Source: Agrobacterium tumefaciens | GTDB taxonomy: Bacteria > Pseudomonadota > Alphaproteobacteria > Rhizobiales > Rhizobiaceae | DNA: 64,000 bases | Reading direction: 5' to 3' | Assembly (NCBI RefSeq): GCF_005221385.1 | Contig: NZ_CP039903.1 | Span: forward strand, 1-64,000 | In this document: positions 1-10,153 of the stretch, piece after piece | Position numbering within the stretch: position 1 is the first letter of the stretch | Layout of the letters: the number at the start of each line of letters is the position of its first letter | Notes under the pieces: model-generated | Database searches by the model: none | Seen by the model: the letters and a program-made list of their open reading frames with translations, nothing else | Told to the model about the DNA's origin: nothing | Made by a program: the position numbers and the translations under genes

Positions 1-1563
1 ATGCAATTGAATTTGGCGATGGGTGCGGTGGCTGATGGGGACCGCGCACCGAAGGCATGTGATGCAGCTTGCTCTGATGCGGCAGGGGACAAATCGGCAA
101 TGAAGCACGATGCGCTGTTTGAGCGTTTTAGCGCGCGGCTCAAGGCACAGGTTGGTCCGGAAGTCTATGCAAGCTGGTTTGCACGGCTCAAACTCCATAC
201 CGTTTCGAAAAGCGTCGTCCGCTTCACCGTTCCGACGACCTTTCTGAAGTCCTGGATCAACAACCGTTACATGGATCTGATCACCAACCTCGTCCAGAGC
301 GAGGATCCGGATGTGTTGAAGGTGGAGATTCTTGTCCGCTCGGCCAGCCGTCCGGTTCGACCGGCGCAGGCTGACGAACGGGTGCAGCCCGCACCTGAAG
401 TCGGTGCGGCGCCGCGCAACAAGTCCTTCATTCCGTCGCAGCCCACGGCAGCACCCGCCGCACAGCCTGCGGCAGCGCAGGCAACCCTGCGTCAGGGCGG
501 TTCCGGGCCGTTGTTCGGTTCGCCGCTGGATACGCGCTTCACCTTCGATACGTTTGTCGAAGGGTCGTCCAACCGTGTCGCACTTGCGGCGGCAAAGACG
601 ATCGCCGAAGCCGGCGCCGGCGCCGTGCGCTTCAACCCGCTGTTCATCCATGCGGGTGTTGGTCTCGGCAAGACGCATCTTCTGCAGGCCATTGCCAATG
701 CCGCCATCGACAGCCCGCGCAATCCGCGCGTGGTCTATCTGACGGCTGAATATTTCATGTGGCGTTTTGCGACTGCGATCCGCGACAATGATGCGCTGAC
801 GCTGAAAGACACGTTGCGTAATATCGATCTGCTCGTCATCGACGACATGCAGTTCCTGCAGGGTAAGATGATCCAGCACGAATTCTGCCACCTGCTGAAC
901 ATGCTGCTCGACAGCGCCAAGCAGGTCGTGGTTGCGGCTGATCGCGCGCCGTGGGAGCTGGAATCGCTCGATCCGCGTGTGCGGTCCCGTCTTCAGGGCG
1001 GCATGGCGATCGAGATCGAAGGTCCCGATTACGACATGCGGTATGAAATGCTCAACCGTCGTATGGGTTCGGCGCGCCAGGACGACCCGTCTTTCGAGAT
1101 TTCGGACGAAATCCTGACCCACGTGGCCAAAAGCGTGACGGCGAGCGGACGCGAGCTTGAAGGTGCCTTCAACCAGCTGATGTTCCGGCGCTCTTTTGAG
1201 CCGAACCTCTCGGTTGACCGTGTCGACGAGCTGCTGTCGCACCTCGTCGGAAGCGGTGAAACCAAGCGCGTGCGCATCGAGGATATTCAGCGCATCGTCG
1301 CCAGACACTATAATGTGTCGCGACAGGAGCTGGTGTCCAACCGCCGCACCCGTGTCATCGTCAAGCCGCGCCAGATCGCCATGTATCTGGCCAAGATGCT
1401 GACGCCGCGCTCCTTCCCCGAGATCGGTCGCCGTTTTGGCGGTCGCGACCACACCACGGTTCTCCACGCGGTGCGCAAGATCGAGGAACTGATTTCCGGC
1501 GATACCAAGCTCGGCCACGAGGTTGAGCTGCTGAAACGCCTGATCAACGAAAACAACGCATGA
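1..1563 (+). CDS. dnaA: Chromosomal replication initiator DnaA
   Basis: DnaA binds DnaA boxes at oriC, opens the duplex and recruits the DnaB helicase. The 520-residue product shows the usual four domains: an N-terminal oligomerisation domain (about 34-110), an Ala/Pro-rich linker (about 115-165), an AAA+ core with Walker A GVGLGKT (219-225) and Walker [10 protein letters not shown] (277-285), and a C-terminal helix-turn-helix with the DnaA signature [10 protein letters not shown] (481-490). The reading frame begins at the first base of the window, so the true start cannot be judged; an internal ATG at position 100 preceded by GGGGAC would give a more typical N-terminus beginning MKHDALF. It is followed by a strong bidirectional terminator. 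No cluster of DnaA boxes was noticed nearby; in Rhizobiales oriC normally lies away from dnaA. The identity is certain, the start is not. Confidence 0.97.
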   Translation: MQLNLAMGAVADGDRAPKACDAACSDAAGDKSAMKHDALFERFSARLKAQVGPEVYASWFARLKLHTVSKSVVRFTVPTTFLKSWINNRYMDLITNLVQSEDPDVLKVEILVRSASRPVRPAQADERVQPAPEVGAAPRNKSFIPSQPTAAPAAQPAAAQATLRQGGSGPLFGSPLDTRFTFDTFVEGSSNRVALAAAKTIAEAGAGAVRFNPLFIHAGVGLGKTHLLQAIANAAIDSPRNPRVVYLTAEYFMWRFATAIRDNDALTLKDTLRNIDLLVIDDMQFLQGKMIQHEFCHLLNMLLDSAKQVVVAADRAPWELESLDPRVRSRLQGGMAIEIEGPDYDMRYEMLNRRMGSARQDDPSFEISDEILTHVAKSVTASGRELEGAFNQLMFRRSFEPNLSVDRVDELLSHLVGSGETKRVRIEDIQRIVARHYNVSRQELVSNRRTRVIVKPRQIAMYLAKMLTPRSFPEIGRRFGGRDHTTVLHAVRKIEELISGDTKLGHEVELLKRLINENNA

Positions 1564-1590
1564 AAAAAGCGGCCTCCGGGCCGCTTTTTT
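1563..1590. terminator. Bidirectional rho-independent terminator (dnaA / hemW)
   Basis: A perfect GCGGCC/GGCCGC stem (1569-1574 with 1579-1584) with a TCCG loop is flanked by six As on the left and six Ts on the right. It can therefore terminate dnaA on the plus strand and the rph-rdgB-hemW transcript on the minus strand. Confidence 0.9.
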
Positions 1591-1637
1591 ATTGGCTTCT
1601 CAATTCTAGATTGGTTGAGGGCAGGCCGTGCTGCCGG

Positions 1638-2846
1638 TCAGCAGGCGAGATCGGCGACCACGGCATCCAGAATAAGCATGCCCGAAGGCGTGCAGCGCAG
1701 GCGCGAATTGCCGAGCCTTTCCACGAAACCGTGCTGCAGCAGGAATTCCTCCTTCTCCGGGTCGAGATCGCGGCCGGAAAGATCGCTCCAGCGGGCCAGA
1801 TCGATGCCTTCGCGCAGACGAAGCCCCATCAGCAGCAATTCGTCGGCCTGCTCGTCGACGCCCAGCATTTCCTGATCGACCATGCCGTGGCCTTCTCGCT
1901 CGACGGTCTCGAGCCAGGTCTCGGGGTGCCGCTCGGTGGCGGTGGCGAGCTTGGAGGCGCCTCTGGTCAAACGCCCATGCGCTCCGGGGCCGATGCCGGC
2001 ATAATCGCCATAACGCCAGTAGGTGAGGTTATGGCGGCTTTCGGCGCCGGGGCGGGCATGGTTGGAAACCTCATAGGCCGGCATGCCGTAACGCTCGGTG
2101 ATTTCCTGCGTCGCCTCATAAAGCACGGCCGAATGCTCACCGTCAGGCACGATGAGCTTGCCGGCCTTGTGCAGCCCATAAAAGGGCGTGCCTTCCTCGA
2201 TGGTCAGCTGGTAGAGCGACAGATGGTCGACCGCATAGGACACCGCCTCTTTCAGCTCGGCATCCCATTCGGCCACCGTCTGCTTGGGGCGGGCATAGAT
2301 CAGATCGAAGGACATGCGCGGAAAGATTTCCCGCGCCAGCCGGATGGCTTTCAGGGCATCGGCGACATCATGCAGGCGGCCGAGGAACTTCAGGTCCCGG
2401 TCGTTCAGTGCCTGCACGCCAAGCGAGACGCGGTTGACGCCCGCCGCGCGATAACCGCGAAACCGTTCCGCCTCGACGCTGGAAGGGTTGGCTTCCATGG
2501 TAATCTCGATACCATCGGGGACATGCCAGAAACGTGCAACGCCATCCAGAATGGCTGCAACCGTCTGCGGGTCCATCAGCGATGGCGTGCCGCCGCCCAT
2601 GAAAATGCTGGTGACGACCCGCGGACCGCTGAGTGCCCGCATATGCTCCATTTCACGCAGGAAGGCTGCGGTAAACCGCTCCTGATCCACCGGCCGGTGG
2701 CGGACGTGGCTGTTGAAATCGCAATAGGGACATTTGGCCGCGCAGAAGGGCCAATGCAGATAGATCCCGAAACCGGGATCGCCCGTATCCGGCAGAAGCG
2801 ATGCGCCGGGGGCAGAAAAATGATGCTCCCCGACCATCGGGTTCAT
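1638..2846 (-). CDS. hemW: HemW-type radical SAM protein (heme chaperone, HemN-like)
   Basis: This 402-residue radical SAM protein carries the CX3CX2C cluster motif CAAKCPYC at residues 35-42. The residue pattern right after it is C-D-F, lacking the fourth cysteine of true coproporphyrinogen dehydrogenase HemN, which is the hallmark of HemW. HemW binds heme and is thought to deliver it to respiratory proteins rather than to oxidise coproporphyrinogen. Its ATG overlaps the rdgB stop by four bases (ATGA), so it is translationally coupled as the last gene of an rph-rdgB-hemW operon. Older annotations often call it oxygen-independent coproporphyrinogen III oxidase. Confidence 0.9.
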   Translation of the reverse strand: MNPMVGEHHFSAPGASLLPDTGDPGFGIYLHWPFCAAKCPYCDFNSHVRHRPVDQERFTAAFLREMEHMRALSGPRVVTSIFMGGGTPSLMDPQTVAAILDGVARFWHVPDGIEITMEANPSSVEAERFRGYRAAGVNRVSLGVQALNDRDLKFLGRLHDVADALKAIRLAREIFPRMSFDLIYARPKQTVAEWDAELKEAVSYAVDHLSLYQLTIEEGTPFYGLHKAGKLIVPDGEHSAVLYEATQEITERYGMPAYEVSNHARPGAESRHNLTYWRYGDYAGIGPGAHGRLTRGASKLATATERHPETWLETVEREGHGMVDQEMLGVDEQADELLLMGLRLREGIDLARWSDLSGRDLDPEKEEFLLQHGFVERLGNSRLRCTPSGMLILDAVVADLAC

Positions 2847-3490
2847 GCCTCCAGGCAGGTTTCTACGAATTTTTTAAAGGCGCGCGCGCGGTGCGACAGC
2901 GCAAACGCGTCACCATGTTTCCAGCCATGTTTCGCATCGGCCGTCATCTCGCCGAATGTGGTGTCATAACCTTCCGGTTTGAAGATCGGATCGTAACCGA
3001 AACCGCTCGTTCCGCGCGGCGGCCACACCACGGTGCCTTCCACCTCGCCACGGAAATACTCGACATGACCGTCCGGCCAGGCAAGGCACAATACGCTGAC
3101 GAAGCGGCCCGTGCGATCCTCGGCTTTCGATGCGCCGCGTTCGGCAAGCGCATCTTCAACCTTTTGCATTGCCATGGCGAAATCGCGCGTGCCGTCGGCC
3201 GTCTCTGCCCAATTGGCGGTGTAGACACCCGGTGCACCGTCCAGTGCGTCGATGACAAGACCGGAATCGTCGGACAGGGCCGGCAGGCCGGATGCCTTGG
3301 CGGAGGCAAGCGCCTTGATGGCGGCATTGTCCTCAAAGGTCGTGCCCGTCTCATCCGGCTCTGCGAAATTCAGCTCGGCGGCCGATTTGGCGGAAAAGCC
3401 GAAAGGTCCGATCAGATCGGCGATTTCGGCGATCTTGCCCTTGTTGTGGCTGGCGACGACGATCGTTCTGGTATCGAGCTTGCGCATCAT
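2843..3490 (-). CDS. rdgB: XTP/dITP pyrophosphatase (Ham1/RdgB)
   Basis: A house-cleaning nucleotidase that hydrolyses non-canonical dITP, XTP and dHAPTP to monophosphates and so keeps deaminated purines out of DNA. The 215-residue product has the family N-terminal motif SHNKGK (14-19), the substrate-site DDSG motif near residue 80 and a GFGYDPIF motif in the C-terminal half, all typical of Ham1 proteins. It lies 14 bases downstream of rph and overlaps hemW by four bases, matching the conserved alphaproteobacterial rph-rdgB-hemW order. Confidence 0.95.
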   Translation of the reverse strand: MMRKLDTRTIVVASHNKGKIAEIADLIGPFGFSAKSAAELNFAEPDETGTTFEDNAAIKALASAKASGLPALSDDSGLVIDALDGAPGVYTANWAETADGTRDFAMAMQKVEDALAERGASKAEDRTGRFVSVLCLAWPDGHVEYFRGEVEGTVVWPPRGTSGFGYDPIFKPEGYDTTFGEMTADAKHGWKHGDAFALSHRARAFKKFVETCLEA

Positions 3491-3504
3491 GGTTTCCTGT
3501 CGGC

Positions 3505-4221
3505 TCAGGCGATTGCCTGCTTCTGAAGGGCGACCAGCTCGCTGCAGCCTGCCTTGGCAAGGCCAAGCAGCGTCAGGAATTCTTCTTCGGAGAAGGGCGC
3601 GCCTTCCGCCGTTCCCTGAACTTCAACGATACCGCCGGAGCCGGTGATGACAAAATTCGCGTCGGTCTCGGCGGAAGAGTCTTCCAGATAGTCGAGATCG
3701 ATCACCGGCTGCTTGGCGAAGATGCCGCAGGAGATCGCGGCGATATGGTCTTTCAGAACCTTCTCGACCTTGATCATGTTGCGGGTTTCGATCCACTTCA
3801 GGCAATCATGCAGGGCAATCCATGCGCCGGTGATGGAGGCGGTGCGTGTGCCGCCGTCCGCCTGGATGACGTCGCAGTCGATGCTGATCTGGCGCTCCCC
3901 GAGCGCCTGCAGATCAACGACGGCGCGGAGCGAGCGGCCGATTAGGCGCTGGATTTCCTGCGTGCGCCCACCCTGCTTGCCAGCGGCGGCTTCGCGCTTC
4001 ATGCGCTCATGGGTAGAGCGCGGCAGCATGCCGTATTCGGCGGTGACCCAGCCCTTGCCACTGTTGCGCAGCCACGGCGGCGTCTTTTCTTCAAGGCTTG
4101 CGGTGACGAGCACATGCGTGTCGCCGAATTTGACCAGACAGGAGCCTTCGGCGTGCTTCGAGAAATTGCGCTCGAAGGAAACCTTGCGCATCTGATCGGT
4201 TTTTCTGCCTGAAGGCCGCAT
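3505..4221 (-). CDS. rph: Ribonuclease PH
   Basis: A phosphorolytic 3'-to-5' exoribonuclease that trims tRNA 3' ends. The frame is open further upstream, but the ATG at 4221 gives the classic N-terminus [10 protein letters not shown] and a 238-residue protein, exactly the family length, and is preceded by GGAGAG. Family motifs are visible: [19 protein letters not shown] around residues 50-70 and a [13 protein letters not shown] segment in the middle, the latter forming part of the phosphate/RNA site. It is divergent from hrcA, and is the first gene of the rph-rdgB-hemW operon. Confidence 0.96.
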   Translation of the reverse strand: MRPSGRKTDQMRKVSFERNFSKHAEGSCLVKFGDTHVLVTASLEEKTPPWLRNSGKGWVTAEYGMLPRSTHERMKREAAAGKQGGRTQEIQRLIGRSLRAVVDLQALGERQISIDCDVIQADGGTRTASITGAWIALHDCLKWIETRNMIKVEKVLKDHIAAISCGIFAKQPVIDLDYLEDSSAETDANFVITGSGGIVEVQGTAEGAPFSEEEFLTLLGLAKAGCSELVALQKQAIA

Positions 4222-4292
4222 ATGATCCACTCTCCATGTTGGTTCCTGCCTTCTAAGGTGCGCTCCGGGCTTTTGCAAAGCCAATTTCCATT

Positions 4293-4320
4293 TTGCCGCA
4301 GCGGCGCGACGCATTATATT
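4293..4320 (+). promoter_or_regulatory. Candidate sigma-70 type promoter for hrcA-grpE
   Basis: TTGCCG (4293-4298) and TATATT (4315-4320) are separated by 16 bases and lie about 38 bases before the hrcA ATG. This is a hexamer match only. I found no CIRCE inverted repeat (the HrcA operator) in the rph-hrcA or hrcA-grpE gaps. Confidence 0.4.
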
Positions 4321-4357
4321 GGCCCAGAGTAGATTTGGGTGACAAAGAACGGACGAG

Positions 4358-5449
4358 ATGGGTTTTTCAGCACCGCTTTCAAAAGATCAGGCATTGCTGC
4401 TGGATGAACGGTCGCGGGAAATTTTCCGGCGCATCGTCGAAGGCTATCTCGACACTGGCGAACCCCTGGGATCGCGCAGCCTGTCGCGGTTGCTGCCGAT
4501 GTCGCTTTCGCCGGCTTCCGTGCGTAACGTCATGAGCGATCTCGAGGAACTGGGCCTCATCTATTCGCCACATATCAGCGCCGGGCGCCTGCCCACCCAG
4601 ACGGGGCTGCGTTTCTTTGTCGACGCCTTCATGCAGGTGGGCGATCTGCCTGCCGACGAGCGGGCGAATATCGACCGGCAGATCGGCCCGGTCGCCGGCC
4701 ACGAACAATCGCTGGAAGGGCTGCTGACGGAAGCGAGCCGCATGCTGTCGGGCATGTCGCGCGGCGCCGGCCTCGTGCTGACGGCCAAGAACGATGTCAT
4801 CCTCAAACATGTCGAGTTCATTCGGCTGGAACCCACCAAGGCGCTTGCGGTGCTGGTGGGCGACCACAATCAGGTCGAAAACCGCATCATCGAATTGCCG
4901 GCTGGTATTTCCTCGTCGCAATTGACTGAGGCGGCCAATTTCATCAATGCCCATCTCTCCGGCCAGACGTTGCAGGAATTGCGTGGCCAGTTTCAGACGC
5001 AGCGGGCGGAGCTGCAATCGGAACTCGGCACGCTGGCGCAGGATCTCATCGAACGCGGCCTTGCCGTCTGGGCGGGTGACAATGAGGAGGGCAAGCTCGG
5101 CCGCCTCATCGTTCGCGGACGTTCCAACCTGCTCGAAGGGCTGGCCGGCGAAGAAGACATTGATCGTGTACGCCTGCTGTTCGATGATCTGGAGCGCAAG
5201 GAAAATCTCATCGAAATCCTCAACCTTGCGGAAAGCGGCTCGGGTGTGAGGATTTTCATTGGCTCGGAAAACAAGCTCTTTTCGCTGTCCGGTTCATCGC
5301 TCATCGTTGCGCCCTATCGCGATGATGACAACCGTGTCGTGGGTGCGGTCGGTGTGATCGGGCCAACGCGGCTGAATTACGCCCGTATCGTTCCCATGGT
5401 CGATTATACCGCCCAGATCATGGCCCGCCTTTCCCGGAAGCAAAGATAG
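4358..5449 (+). CDS. hrcA: Heat-inducible transcription repressor HrcA
   Basis: HrcA is the repressor that binds CIRCE elements, in alphaproteobacteria chiefly in front of groESL, and needs GroEL for activity. The 363-residue product has an N-terminal winged helix (about 15-85) including [20 protein letters not shown] and the ensuing [16 protein letters not shown] segment that marks the family, followed by the GAF-like dimerisation core. It is followed after 113 bases by grpE on the same strand, the common alphaproteobacterial hrcA-grpE pairing, and is divergent from rph. Confidence 0.96.
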   Translation: MGFSAPLSKDQALLLDERSREIFRRIVEGYLDTGEPLGSRSLSRLLPMSLSPASVRNVMSDLEELGLIYSPHISAGRLPTQTGLRFFVDAFMQVGDLPADERANIDRQIGPVAGHEQSLEGLLTEASRMLSGMSRGAGLVLTAKNDVILKHVEFIRLEPTKALAVLVGDHNQVENRIIELPAGISSSQLTEAANFINAHLSGQTLQELRGQFQTQRAELQSELGTLAQDLIERGLAVWAGDNEEGKLGRLIVRGRSNLLEGLAGEEDIDRVRLLFDDLERKENLIEILNLAESGSGVRIFIGSENKLFSLSGSSLIVAPYRDDDNRVVGAVGVIGPTRLNYARIVPMVDYTAQIMARLSRKQR

Positions 5450-5562
5450 GACAAGCCCGCAAGGTCAGAGAATGCGGCAAGCTTTTCGCCGCAAGCCTTG
5501 ATTTTTGCCCGCCAAAGCTCGATATCGGGCGCAACCAACAATATTCAAATTTGGAGAACGTC

Positions 5563-6198
5563 ATGACCGACGATACAAAAAAGCCCGGACCTGACGCGGA
5601 CATCGCCGAAGAGTTTCTCGATCCCGCGCTCGCCGGCGAAGAGCCGACTGATGCCGCCGAACCCGATCCGGTCGAGCTGCTGAAGGCTGAAAATGCCGAT
5701 CTGCGCGACAAGTTTCTGCGCCTCGCAGCCGAAATGGACAATCTTCGCCGCCGCACCGAGCGCGACGTCAAGGACGCCAAGGCCTATTCGCTGGCCGGCT
5801 TTGCGCGCGACATGCTCGCCGTTTCCGACAATCTTCGCCGCGCGCTCGAGGCTATTCCCGATGAGCTCAAGACCAATGGCGAAGCCGGTCTCAATGGCCT
5901 GATCGAAGGCGTCGAGATGACCGAACGTTCGATGTTGTCGACGCTCGAGCGCCATGGCGTCAAGAAGATCGACGCCGAGGGCCAGAAGTTCGATCCGAAC
6001 TTCCACCAGGCCATGTTCGAAATTCCCAACCCGGCGGTTCCGAACAACACTGTGCTTCAGGTTATTCAAGCCGGTTTCACCATCGGCGACCGCGTCCTGC
6101 GCCCCGCCATGGTCGGCGTCGCCAAGGGTGGCCCGAAGGCGGAAACCGCCGCATCGGCAGAGCCCGGCACGGCCTCTCTCAATGAAAAGGATGCCTGA
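5563..6198 (+). CDS. grpE: Nucleotide exchange factor GrpE
   Basis: GrpE is the cochaperone that releases ADP from DnaK. The ATG at 5563 was chosen because GGAGA lies six bases upstream; the in-frame TTG 12 bases earlier sits on the ribosome-binding site itself. The 211-residue protein has an acidic disordered N-terminus, a long coiled-coil (about 40-95) and the C-terminal beta domain with the typical [23 protein letters not shown] ending. dnaK and dnaJ are not in the window. A strong terminator follows immediately. Confidence 0.96.
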   Translation: MTDDTKKPGPDADIAEEFLDPALAGEEPTDAAEPDPVELLKAENADLRDKFLRLAAEMDNLRRRTERDVKDAKAYSLAGFARDMLAVSDNLRRALEAIPDELKTNGEAGLNGLIEGVEMTERSMLSTLERHGVKKIDAEGQKFDPNFHQAMFEIPNPAVPNNTVLQVIQAGFTIGDRVLRPAMVGVAKGGPKAETAASAEPGTASLNEKDA

Positions 6199-6216
6199 GG
6201 CATTCCTTCCCGCAAT

Positions 6217-6246
6217 AAAAAACGCGCCCTTGAGGCGCGTTTTTTA
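6217..6246. terminator. Bidirectional rho-independent terminator (grpE / ptsN)
   Basis: The eight-base stem AACGCGCC/GGCGCGTT (6221-6228 with 6234-6241) has a five-base loop, an A run before it and a T run after it. It lies between the convergent ends of grpE and ptsN and can serve both. Confidence 0.9.
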
Positions 6247-6279
6247 TTGTCATGAAAACCTGAGATCAGTGGCGACGGA

Positions 6280-6741
6280 TCATGCCGCCGTCGCCTGTTC
6301 CTGATTGAGGAAAGCATAGATTGCCGTGTCGGAATCGGTGGCGCGCAGCTTAGCCACCAGTTCAGGGTCGCGCAGGGCGCGCGCAATTCGAGACAGTGCC
6401 TTCAGGTGATCCGCACCGGCGCCCTCAGGCGCAAGCAAAAGGAAAACCAGATCGACCGGCTGGTCGTCCAGCGCTTCGAAATCGACCGGTGTTTCAAGAC
6501 GCGCGAAGACGCCCGTGATCTGATGAATGCTGGCGAGCTTGCCATGCGGAATGGCGATGCCATGGCCGACGCCAGTGGAGCCGAGCTTTTCACGCTGGAG
6601 GATGACGTCGAAAACTTCCCGTTCCGAGACTCCGGTAATTCTGGCTGCCTTTGCGGCCAGCTCCTGAAGCAATTGCTTTTTGGAATTCACCTTGAGGGCG
6701 GGAATAATCGCATCTTGTTGCAGCAAATCTGCCAACGCCAT
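6280..6741 (-). CDS. ptsN: Nitrogen PTS enzyme IIA (EIIA-Ntr)
   Basis: The terminal phosphoacceptor of the nitrogen-related phosphotransferase system, a regulator rather than a sugar transporter; in rhizobia it affects potassium and nitrogen metabolism and ABC transporters. The 153-residue product is a single PTS EIIA type-2 domain with the phosphorylatable histidine in GIAIPHGKL (His66). It is the last gene of the minus-strand lptC-lptA-lptB-rpoN-hpf-ptsN cluster, the order conserved with the enterobacterial rpoN locus. A strong hairpin lies in the gap between hpf and ptsN. Confidence 0.95.
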   Translation of the reverse strand: MALADLLQQDAIIPALKVNSKKQLLQELAAKAARITGVSEREVFDVILQREKLGSTGVGHGIAIPHGKLASIHQITGVFARLETPVDFEALDDQPVDLVFLLLAPEGAGADHLKALSRIARALRDPELVAKLRATDSDTAIYAFLNQEQATAA

Positions 6742-6774
6742 TCTCTTTTTCCTTCATGCCATCGAGACGATGCA

Positions 6775-6805
6775 GGAGGCAGAGACGCTTTCGCGTTCTG
6801 CCTCC
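6775..6805. other. Intergenic stem-loop between hpf and ptsN
   Basis: GGAGGCAGA and ACGC on the left pair with GCGTTCTGCCTCC on the right, giving about 13 base pairs interrupted by one bulged G and closed by a four-base loop. There is no U run on the minus-strand transcript, so it looks more like an RNA-stability or processing element than a terminator. Confidence 0.6.
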
Positions 6806-6823
6806 CACGTCTTGTCAGACTGT

Positions 6824-7396
6824 TCAGCTCTTGATCGTTTCCGCGTCGATCCAGCCAATATTGCCGTCATGACGTCGGTAGACGATGTTGAGATATTCCT
6901 TGCCCGGGCTGCGGAATAGCAGAACCGGTTCGTCCGTCATGTCGAGCGCCATCACGGCGCTGGCAACGGACATTGTCTTTATCTGTTTCGAACTCTCCGC
7001 GACGATGGTGGGTGCGTAATCCTCGGGAACCTCATGGTCCTCATCGGGAACAGCATCCATCACCGTATAGGCGATTTCCTGCGACACGCCATTCGAACCG
7101 TTGTGATGGTCCTTCAGCTTGCGCTTATAGCGACGCAGGCGCTTCTCGATCCGCTCTGCGGCGGCATCGAAGCTTGCCTGCGGATCATTTGCCTGACCCG
7201 CCGCATGCAATACAACGCCCGTATCGAGATGCAGCTTGCAGTCGGCGGCAAAACGCGATCCCGACTTCTCCACGGTTACCTGGCCTGAATACCCCCCATC
7301 GAAGTATTTGGTAACTGCCAGACCTATATTGTCCTCAATCCGCTGACGGAAAGATTCACCGATCTCCATATGTTTACCAGATACACGCACACTCAT
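6824..7396 (-). CDS. hpf: Ribosome hibernation promoting factor, long form (HPF/RaiA family)
   Basis: A stationary-phase factor that binds the 30S decoding region and drives formation of inactive 100S ribosomes. The ATG at 7396 has an AAGGAAA ribosome-binding site; the frame is open further upstream without a good start. The 190-residue product has the S30AE N-terminal domain (about 1-105, starting MSVRVSGKHMEIGES) and the extra C-terminal dimerisation domain of long HPF (about 130-190, including the motif LFRSPGKEYLNIVYRRHDG). It sits between rpoN and ptsN, its usual place in proteobacteria. Confidence 0.94.
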   Translation of the reverse strand: MSVRVSGKHMEIGESFRQRIEDNIGLAVTKYFDGGYSGQVTVEKSGSRFAADCKLHLDTGVVLHAAGQANDPQASFDAAAERIEKRLRRYKRKLKDHHNGSNGVSQEIAYTVMDAVPDEDHEVPEDYAPTIVAESSKQIKTMSVASAVMALDMTDEPVLLFRSPGKEYLNIVYRRHDGNIGWIDAETIKS

Positions 7397-7630
7397 GGAA
7401 ATTTTCCTTTTTGTAGTGATTTGCGAGTACCAGCTTACGTCAAGCCGCGCGCGCATCCAAGCGTTTCGAAGACCTTAAAAAGCCTCCATTCGAATTTTAC
7501 GCCCATGGACGGTGGAGATGAATCCGTTACAAATGACCTTGCTTACGTGTGCGGCGGGCTTCTAGCCCCTGGCGTGATAAGAGTCAATGGTGCGGCAAAA
7601 AAGCGCTCCAAACGTGATCACGCGCACCGC

Positions 7631-9181
7631 TCAGAAGACTGACAACCTGGCGAGCGCCTTCTTTTCGCGGCGTCTCTGGACCGAGGAGGGGATGTTCATC
7701 GCCTCACGATATTTGGCGACAGTGCGGCGGGCGAGATCAACCCCGCTCTTTTTCAGATTGTCGACGATGTCGTCATCGGAAAGCACCGCCTCGGCGGCCT
7801 CCTGTGCGATCATGGTCTTGATGCGGTGACGCACCGCTTCCGCCGAATGGCTGTCGCCGCCTTCAACCGCGCTGATCGAGACGCTGAAGAAATATTTGAG
7901 CTCGAACAGCCCGCGCGGCGTCAGCATGTATTTCTTCGATGTCACCCGGCTGACGGTGGATTCGTGCATCTTGATGGCGTCGGCCACCGTCTTGAGGTTC
8001 AGCGGGCGCAGATGATCGACGCCATTGACGAGAAAGGCGTCCTGCTGGCGCACGATCTCGGTCGCTACCTTCATGATCGTCCGGGCGCGCTGGTCGAGGC
8101 TGCGGGTCAGCCAGTGAGCTGTCTGCATGCATTCGGAGAGGAAATCCTGGTCCTCTCCTGCGCGCGCCTTGTGTTTCGAAACCTCGGCAAAGTAGCTCTG
8201 GTTGATGAGCACGCGCGGCAGGGTTTCGGGATTTATCTCCACAAGCCAGCCGCCGGATGAGGAGGCTCGAACGATGATATCAGGGACGATCGTCTCCGAA
8301 ACGGTCGAATCATAACCCGCGCCGGGACGCGGATTGAGCGTCCGGATTTCCGCCAGCATGTCGAGAAGATCCTCTTCATCGACCCCGCAGAGTTTTTTCA
8401 GGGACGCGAAGTCGCGCTTGGCCAGAAGCTCCAGATTGTCGATCAAGGCCCGCATTGCCGGATCGAGCCGATCCCTCTGGGCGAGCTGGATTGCCAGACA
8501 TTCGCTCAAGGAACGGGAAAACACGCCCGGAGGATCGAAGCCCTGAAGGGTCTTTAAAACATGCTCCACCGCCGCCGGCGCCGTTCCCAGCCGGTCGGCG
8601 ACATCATCGACGGCATCCGCTGCGATATATCCGGTTTCGTCGAGCTGGCCGATCAGCGCATCGGCGATCATGCGGTCCTCGGTGGAGGATATGGCCAGCG
8701 GTAATTGCTGACTGAGATGGTCACCAAGGCTCTGTTTCGCGGCGACGAAATCGTCAAGATCATAGCTTTCGCCGGATTCCTGCCCGGGCATGGATTTCCA
8801 CTGGCTTGCCAGTTCGGGCGCATCGGCCTTTCTGGGCTCGGCATCATCAGGGAAGACATTTTCGAAGCTGGTATCGAGTTGTTCGCCGAGATTTGCGGCG
8901 CGGTCGCCGTACCAGTCGTCGCTGTCGGCCGTTACCGTAGGGTTTTTATCCGAAGCTTCGCCGTCGGCATCGCCGAAATTATCCGCAGTATCAGGGATGT
9001 CACTGCCCAAATCGCCGTCGTTTGCCGCAATTTCCAGCAGCGGATTACGCTCCACCTCCTGCGCAATAAACTGCGTCAGCTCGAAATGCGTCATCTGAAG
9101 CAGCTGGATGGACTGCATCAGTTGCGGTGTCATGACGAGAGACTGGTTTTGACGCAGCAAAAGGCTGGCAGACAATGCCAT
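7631..9181 (-). CDS. rpoN: RNA polymerase sigma-54 factor
   Basis: Sigma-54 directs polymerase to -24/-12 promoters that need AAA+ activators, for example those of nitrogen assimilation and dicarboxylate uptake genes. The 516-residue product has the Gln/Leu-rich activator-interacting region I at the start (LRQNQSLVMTPQLMQSIQLL), an acidic region II (about 55-115), a core-binding region, and the RpoN box ARRTVAKYRE at 484-493 that reads the -24 element. It lies between lptB and hpf on the minus strand. I see no clear -24/-12 autoregulatory site in front of it. Confidence 0.97.
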   Translation of the reverse strand: MALSASLLLRQNQSLVMTPQLMQSIQLLQMTHFELTQFIAQEVERNPLLEIAANDGDLGSDIPDTADNFGDADGEASDKNPTVTADSDDWYGDRAANLGEQLDTSFENVFPDDAEPRKADAPELASQWKSMPGQESGESYDLDDFVAAKQSLGDHLSQQLPLAISSTEDRMIADALIGQLDETGYIAADAVDDVADRLGTAPAAVEHVLKTLQGFDPPGVFSRSLSECLAIQLAQRDRLDPAMRALIDNLELLAKRDFASLKKLCGVDEEDLLDMLAEIRTLNPRPGAGYDSTVSETIVPDIIVRASSSGGWLVEINPETLPRVLINQSYFAEVSKHKARAGEDQDFLSECMQTAHWLTRSLDQRARTIMKVATEIVRQQDAFLVNGVDHLRPLNLKTVADAIKMHESTVSRVTSKKYMLTPRGLFELKYFFSVSISAVEGGDSHSAEAVRHRIKTMIAQEAAEAVLSDDDIVDNLKKSGVDLARRTVAKYREAMNIPSSVQRRREKKALARLSVF

Positions 9182-9334
9182 GGCGGACGCGAAACTCCCC
9201 TTACAGCTTCTCCATTGCCACAGTTTTCATAAATTTTGAGAAGGCAAAGAAACTTGGCCCAAAAATTGCTTTTTTATCTTGTTTGGTCAAGCGTCGGCGC
9301 GGGGCGCGATGAAGAATCTTTCGCGCCCGCAAGC

Positions 9335-10144
9335 TTAAAGGCTGAAATTATTGCCGAGGTAGAGCCGGCGCACGTCCGGATTGTTGACGATATCGTCCGC
9401 GCGACCGTGGGTCAGAACCTCACCGGCATGGATGATATAGGCACGGTCGATGAGGCCAAGCGTTTCGCGGACATTGTGGTCGGTGATGAGAACACCAATC
9501 CCGCGTGCGGTCAGATGTCTGACGAGATTCTGGATGTCGCTGACCGAAATCGGATCAACACCGGCAAAAGGCTCGTCCAGCAGCATGAAAGTCGGATCGG
9601 TCGCCAGAGCGCGGGCGATCTCAAGGCGACGGCGTTCACCGCCCGACAGTGCGACTGCCGGCGACTTGCGCAGCTGGGCAATGTGGAACTCTTCCAGCAG
9701 CTCATCAAGCTTGCGGTTCCGTTTGACACTGTCCGGTTCGTGGACTTCAAGCACGGCGCGGATGTTTTCCTCGACCGTCAGCCCGCGAAAAATCGAGGCT
9801 TCCTGCGGCAGATATCCGACGCCGAGGCGCGCACGCCTGTACATCGGCATGCCGGTCACATCGTTGCCATTGATGGCGATCTTGCCGCTATCGACGGGTA
9901 CGAGCCCCGTGATCATGTAAAAACAGGTTGTCTTGCCGGCGCCATTCGGACCCAGCAGCCCCACGGCTTCGCCGCGGCGCACGACAAGCGACACGCCGTT
10001 GACCACCCGGCGCGTATTATAGGTCTTCGTCAGACCATGCGCGATCAGCGTGCCTTCATAGCGGGCCTTGTCGGCCTGTGATGCCGCTTCCACGGATGGG
10101 TTGCGCCCACCGCCAAACATTTTTGAGATCGAAGGTATCTTCAC
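9335..10144 (-). CDS. lptB: Lipopolysaccharide export ABC ATPase LptB
   Basis: LptB is the cytoplasmic ATPase that powers LptFG extraction of lipopolysaccharide from the inner membrane. The 269-residue product has Walker A GPNGAGKT (65-72), the ABC signature LSGGER (165-170) and Walker B FMLLDE (185-190). It carries an N-terminal extension of about 30 residues before the ATPase core, as in other rhizobia. It lies ten bases after lptA and 153 bases before rpoN in the minus-strand cluster. The LptF/LptG permeases are not in this window. Confidence 0.95.
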   Translation of the reverse strand: MKIPSISKMFGGGRNPSVEAASQADKARYEGTLIAHGLTKTYNTRRVVNGVSLVVRRGEAVGLLGPNGAGKTTCFYMITGLVPVDSGKIAINGNDVTGMPMYRRARLGVGYLPQEASIFRGLTVEENIRAVLEVHEPDSVKRNRKLDELLEEFHIAQLRKSPAVALSGGERRRLEIARALATDPTFMLLDEPFAGVDPISVSDIQNLVRHLTARGIGVLITDHNVRETLGLIDRAYIIHAGEVLTHGRADDIVNNPDVRRLYLGNNFSL

Positions 10145-10153
10145 GAGGTGAGA

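Noticed and set aside
1..1563. Replication origin next to dnaA
   Set aside because: No run of DnaA boxes or AT-rich unwinding region is seen beside dnaA, and Rhizobiales origins usually lie elsewhere; the window also has nothing upstream of dnaA.
4222..5562. CIRCE element (HrcA operator) around hrcA-grpE
   Set aside because: No TTAGCACTC-N9-GAGTGCTAA-like repeat is present in either gap; in alphaproteobacteria it is normally at groESL.
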